Below are positions 59,376 through 64,000 of a stretch of DNA of 64,000 bases, piece by piece (position 1 is the stretch's first letter; each line of letters starts with the position of its first letter). The stretch covers positions 2,666,001 to 2,730,000 of the forward strand of contig NC_089439.1 in NCBI RefSeq assembly GCF_026210795.1, given 5' to 3'. The position numbers were made by a program, and so were the translations under genes. Under the pieces are notes generated by a model. That model saw nothing but the letters and a program-made list of their open reading frames with translations, was not told where the DNA came from and ran no database searches. The DNA is from Rhizophagus irregularis (lineage: Eukaryota; Glomeromycota; Glomeromycetes; Glomerales; Glomeraceae).

Positions 59376-62300
59376 GACCTGTATAACTGTATAAAATATA
59401 TCGGGTATATTGTATAATACGGAATCATTTCTCGAAATAGTAATATTAATAAAAAGGGTTTATGATATTAATTCGTAATGATATGGAATATTATTTTTTT
59501 TTGATGATATAATATCAAGTTTTTTGCAAGGATCGCATTATAATTTTAATTTTTCGATAGATAGCTTCGAAATTCTTAATAACGATAGCCACGATCAACC
59601 CGCCTTGATTTTTCGCGTTTCCCTGTATATCATCACATGAGGTAAAGTCTGAAAGCTTGGCAAAAAAAAAAAAATTTAAATATAATTAATCAATTATTGT
59701 TCTATTAACAATATGTATACTTTTTTTTATGAAGTGAATAATTTAAGTAATTTTTTTTAGAAAAAATACTATTTCGCGTGATTAAATTGCATATCAATAC
59801 CATTTCTAAACTTTATCCTTTTTGAATTCATACATCAAGGATTGATCTGATAATTCTAAAAATAAACATACAATACGGTCAATACCATAAAATCTGATAT
59901 AAAGTATATCATAGTCACTTTTAATCTAATTATGGTAAACAAAAAACTAGAATAGAAGAATGGTTCTTTTTTATTTTGCCGAATCTTCATTCTCGATCAG
60001 GAATTCCGTCAGGATTAAAAAATTTAAAATTAGAAATCTAAAAGGTATGTATTACTATAATAAATAAAAATAATAATTTTCTATAAAAATTTATTGAAAA
60101 AAATCAAAAAAAAAAACTAAATCTGGAATAGGCTTAGATTTTGATTTATATCCAGTTAACTGTCATTTTTATTTTAATAATTATAACTAAGTCGATCTTA
60201 AGTTCACTCCCGTAAAAATATGAGTTAGTCATTAATGGTCTATAAAGCATGATGATTTTACCATATATTTTAAATTCATATGAATAATTAGATATATATT
60301 ACCTGAACTATTTTAGGTATTGAAATCAAAATAGATAATGGCAAATTTTCTTCTTCTAATCCTTTTATTATACATAGATGGATTAGTATAAAAATATTAA
60401 AAATCGGAAGTCAGGATTTTCTTTATTTCCTGGGCAAAGGAATCATATGTACAACAATATGTAACCAGGTGATTGGCAGAAAATTCAATTTACACTTATA
60501 TGGAAATTATATCGGGATAAAACGAAAATGGGTAGATAAATAATCAATGAACGTACTTAATTGAAAAAATATTTATATGGACTAAAAAGGAAGCACACTA
60601 TGATTAATAAATTTGGAAGATCATAATCGATTTACCCAATTTATTCATTTTAATGATAATGCCAAATTTATAACAGAAAATATTGTTTGTGATCTAGAAT
60701 TTTGAAATAAATATTGTATAACATGATTATATAAAGATAGATCTACTGCACGATACTATAATTTAAATCGAACTTTCTAGCTTTTGAATCTTAGAAAATA
60801 CAGCGAGAAAAAAAATAAATTAAAAATAGATTATAATAAATATTAACGAATTTTTAAAACAATTTTCTTTCAGACTATACTTTATAGAAATTTCTAAAAA
60901 TTTTATCATCATCACACTAAATATGCAGTGACCGCATCATCGTAATACTGTACCTTTAACAAACATGCATAGTTTTACCATGCATGTTGCATATTAAGAT
61001 TTTTCTAAAGCATTTCTTTTATTTTATTTATTTTAGATTGTAAAAAATAACACACGTTAACTAAAAAGGCAGTTCATGGAAGAATAGATTATTTATCTAT
61101 CAACGAACCTCCCTTGAATTTCGGAGTTCGAATAAATTATACAAATATGACAAATATGACATGCAGTTTATTTATTTCTCAATTTAGAAAATTTTTTTTA
61201 AGAAAGAAATGCTTTAAATTTACTAGATTGTTAATAATATAATGTTTATCCGGGCATTTAATTAAAAAATCAAAAAGATTCGAATACGGAATTCACCATA
61301 ATTATTAATTAACTAATAATGTCTATCATGCAAATGATCCTTGATCGTGTAAATTTACTTGCATCAATCATCAATTAATTTTTTATTGTCTATTAATTTT
61401 AATATAAAAAATAAATCATTAAATGAACCCATATAATAAGTACTATGAAAAAATACAAGTTTATGAGTTTGAATCAAATGAAAAATTTGAGTGCCATGAT
61501 AGCATATTTATCGTAATAGATACCATAGCATATATCAAAAAGAAAATTTTCATATAGATTAAATGATCGTGATAATATTACATATAATGATTTAATAACA
61601 TCTTTTATCATATGAAATCAAAATTTTGGGTCTCGTATAAATGCTCTTATAATTTGATTACGAAAATTTTGTTGTGTCACATTAAATCTACCCATTTCTT
61701 GTAGAAAAATAAGTATAATATTTAAATTTACGTTTTAGATTTGATGAATTTTCTGCAACTAACTATTAATGTAAATTGTTTTTTTGAGTTATGACATAAT
61801 TGGGTATAATGTAACATATTCATATATGCAAGTGGAATTATGGTGTTACAGTTGTTTGATTATTGAAACATCTTAAATGGAAAAATATAAAGAACCATTT
61901 ATGTTATTAATATTATGAAAAAGTAAAGAGATATCGCACATAACTGACACAAGATGAAGTAAGATTTAACATAAGCAAATGATCTAATCAAAGTAATATT
62001 TGATATCTTTTAAAAAATTTATGCTCTTTATCTCCTAAATTTTATATGTTTATCCCCCAAATTTTATATGTCGGAAACATACTTCAAGAAACCGAAATAT
62101 TATTGACTGTTCCTATTTCGTAATATATGTAATATAATATATGCTGTTGATTATTTATTACAAGCCTATCGGACTTTACCTTCAAATAAAGAACTATGAT
62201 TCAAAATAGTATTAGATTCCTTAATTTATTTGTCTGGTAATAATGGCGATCGAATTAGTGATAATAACGAACGGTAATTTATTTATTTAATTAGTTTTAG

Positions 62301-62586
62301 AATGAAATTTTTTTTTTATTATTGACTTTAAGGAATCATTTTAAATAAATAATTTATTTATTTTACCCGGAAATAAATATGAAATAAAATATATCTCCCA
62401 ATAAAAAAAAGAAAAAAAATATATTTACAAAAAAAAAGAAAGAAAAACTCCAATATTGCTATTTACAAATATGATGATGATAATTATGATTTATAAAAAA
62501 TAGGAATAAGTTAATGTGATGATTATTCTAATATTAAAATTATTATTATATAGGAAAAAAAAAAAAGAGAATAATTTTTGAATTAT
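59376..62586. other. 3.2 kb without a recognisable gene
   Basis: Extremely AT-rich. Around 60310-60550 are scraps that read like old coding sequence on the plus strand (QVIGRKFNLHLYGNYIGIKR) with stops around them. I could not link them to a family. No RNA gene or repeat array seen. Confidence 0.45.
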
Positions 62587-64000
62587 TTACAATCCCAAAC
62601 TATTCCTACCAAATAAAACCTCTATAGTGGATCTTTTATTTCGACCAGATGTTGTAGCAGTAGTAGTGATAACATTAATATTATCATTATTATTTGTATC
62701 ATAATTAATTATATCATTACTAATAATAGCGTTAACATTGTTTATAGAATTATCTGAAACAGTGGAAGTAGTAATATTTTCATCACTACTACCAGTATAA
62801 ATCATGTGAGAATATTTTCCAATCGTATTTGAATATAATCCAGTTATTAATACTAAACTACTAAATATATTTGATACATCATTCATTGTTCTCATTATCC
62901 AAAATGATTTTATTGATATTGGTAAAAATAATCTTGAAACTTTTTGAAATGTTAAAAATAATAATGATATTATTACTAATATTGTTAATATTCCCGACTA
63001 AAAAAAATAAATAAATAAAAATTTTTTAACACGTTTTTTTTCTTTTGAATAATAATAAATAATCGGGATTTAACTTACAAGGAAAATTTCTTTACGAACG
63101 GATTTTCTTGAACCAGCAGGTCGACGTTCTCTACTTCTTCTTCTTGTTTTCTGTTCATGAATTCTTGCAAAGACAATTATAATACCAAAAGTTCCAAATG
63201 TAGTAATTACGATCATACAAAATAATACTTCCAATGTGATAAATATCACATTTAATATCATTATAGATATTTTAATTTCCTTTGGTGAAAATTGAAGTAA
63301 ATAAAATATAATAGATGCTGTTTTTATTAATATAGCTAACACTGTTCCACCTTGAAATATTCGACTCAATTTATGAACAAATGTTATATTATATTTTACT
63401 ACTTCTGTTAAATTTCTTGTTGCTTTTATCCTATTAAAAAAAAAGTTCGATTAACGAATGATATAAAAATAAATAAATAAAATTTTTTGTAATTATGGAA
63501 ACTTACCACGGAAATAAATATATTGCGTAACATAAACATAGTATGTAATAACCCGCCATGAAGATAATCTCATAATAAAACTCCGACAAATGTATCGGCC
63601 ACGGATCATATCCCAACATAACAAGGAAAACTAAATTTCGATTATTAATATAATAAATAATAATAAATTAATTTCACGAAATTTGTTGAAATCTATTAAT
63701 ATCTAAATGATAGAATAAAACTTACTAAATGTATAAGATAAAATTGCTATAAATAACCATAATCTTGGATTTGTATAATTATATTTGTAATTCTTAATGG
63801 CAAATATAAAAGATGAAAAAGTCAAGATTGCAACTGATGAATAGAACATTTCAAAGAAAATTAACCATATTTTCCATTCTTTACTCTGAAATAATCTTAT
63901 CCAAGGACCTGATTCAGGTATATATTTTACAAAAGAAATTTGTGGTTCTAAATCCGAAATTTGTATTGCATCTGATACTCTTATCAAAGCTAATCTTGAT
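62587..64000 (-). CDS. Multi-pass membrane protein, 5' end outside window
   Basis: Partial gene: exons (>64000)-63726, 63630-63507, 63430-63079 and 62997-62587 join in frame (phases 1, 2, 0). Hydrophobic segments occur in every exon: WLIFFEMFYSSVAILTFSSF, LWLFIAILSYTF, FYYEIIFMAGYYILCLCYAI, TVLAILIKTASIIFYLL, VIFITLEVLFCMIVITTFG and ILTILVIISLLFLTF. An Arg-rich loop (KTRRRSRERRPAGSRKSVRK) follows the fifth or sixth segment. The tail is Asn/Thr/Ser-rich and extracellular-looking. About seven passes suggests a receptor- or channel-like protein, but I see no family signature. The true start lies past the window. Confidence 0.65.

Overview
The window looks like nuclear DNA of an arbuscular mycorrhizal fungus, most likely Rhizophagus irregularis or a close relative. 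The DNA is very AT-rich with long A/T tracts. Genes carry short GT..AG introns, often 70-110 bases. The families present are ones I associate with Glomeromycotina: tandem F-box genes, methyltransferase paralogues, a TKL-type kinase with decayed copies, a Crinkler (CRN) relic, a ubiquitin-repeat gene and many small inverted-repeat elements. The species is inferred from memory of these families; no search was run.

Layout: 0.4-1.1 kb is a small multi-pass membrane protein (minus). 2.3-3.4 kb is a methyltransferase (minus). 5.1-7.9 kb is an 11-exon GH15 glucoamylase/trehalase-like enzyme (plus), including an inferred 4-base exon. 9.7-35.1 kb is an array of F-box genes, all on the minus strand: six intact (9686, 17240, 19842, 26149, 29678, 33754), one frameshifted copy (23670) and two fragments (11391, 27735). 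Proximal upstream and 3' flanking sequence is duplicated with several of the genes. The array is interrupted by a less AT-rich decayed island (11.6-17.1 kb) holding a full-length but broken CRN gene, and by a CACTA-type transposase relic (21.9-23.1 kb).

38.1-39.5 kb is a second methyltransferase (plus) sharing its last two intron positions with the first. 41.3-44.3 kb is the most unusual gene: diverged ubiquitin repeats, one near-canonical ubiquitin ending LRLRGG, a ZZ-type zinc finger, then a deiodinase-like thioredoxin-fold domain with Cys in place of selenocysteine. It carries a one-base frameshift near its end. 47.8-50.0 kb is an FAD-linked sugar-lactone oxidase-like protein (plus). 51.3-53.9 kb is a protein kinase with an N-terminal half rich in CxxC pairs and two alternative last exons (minus), followed by two rotted kinase copies (54.2-57.8 kb) that are interrupted by, or lie next to, inverted-repeat elements. 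59.4-62.6 kb shows no gene. 62.6 kb to the window end is the 3' part of a multi-pass membrane protein (minus).

The window is not an operon or one pathway. The recurring theme is ubiquitin signalling (F-box substrate adaptors, the ubiquitin-repeat fusion) alongside kinase and effector-like families that expand and decay by local duplication and small-element insertion. Exon boundaries were read by eye from splice signals and reading-frame continuity and need transcript support.
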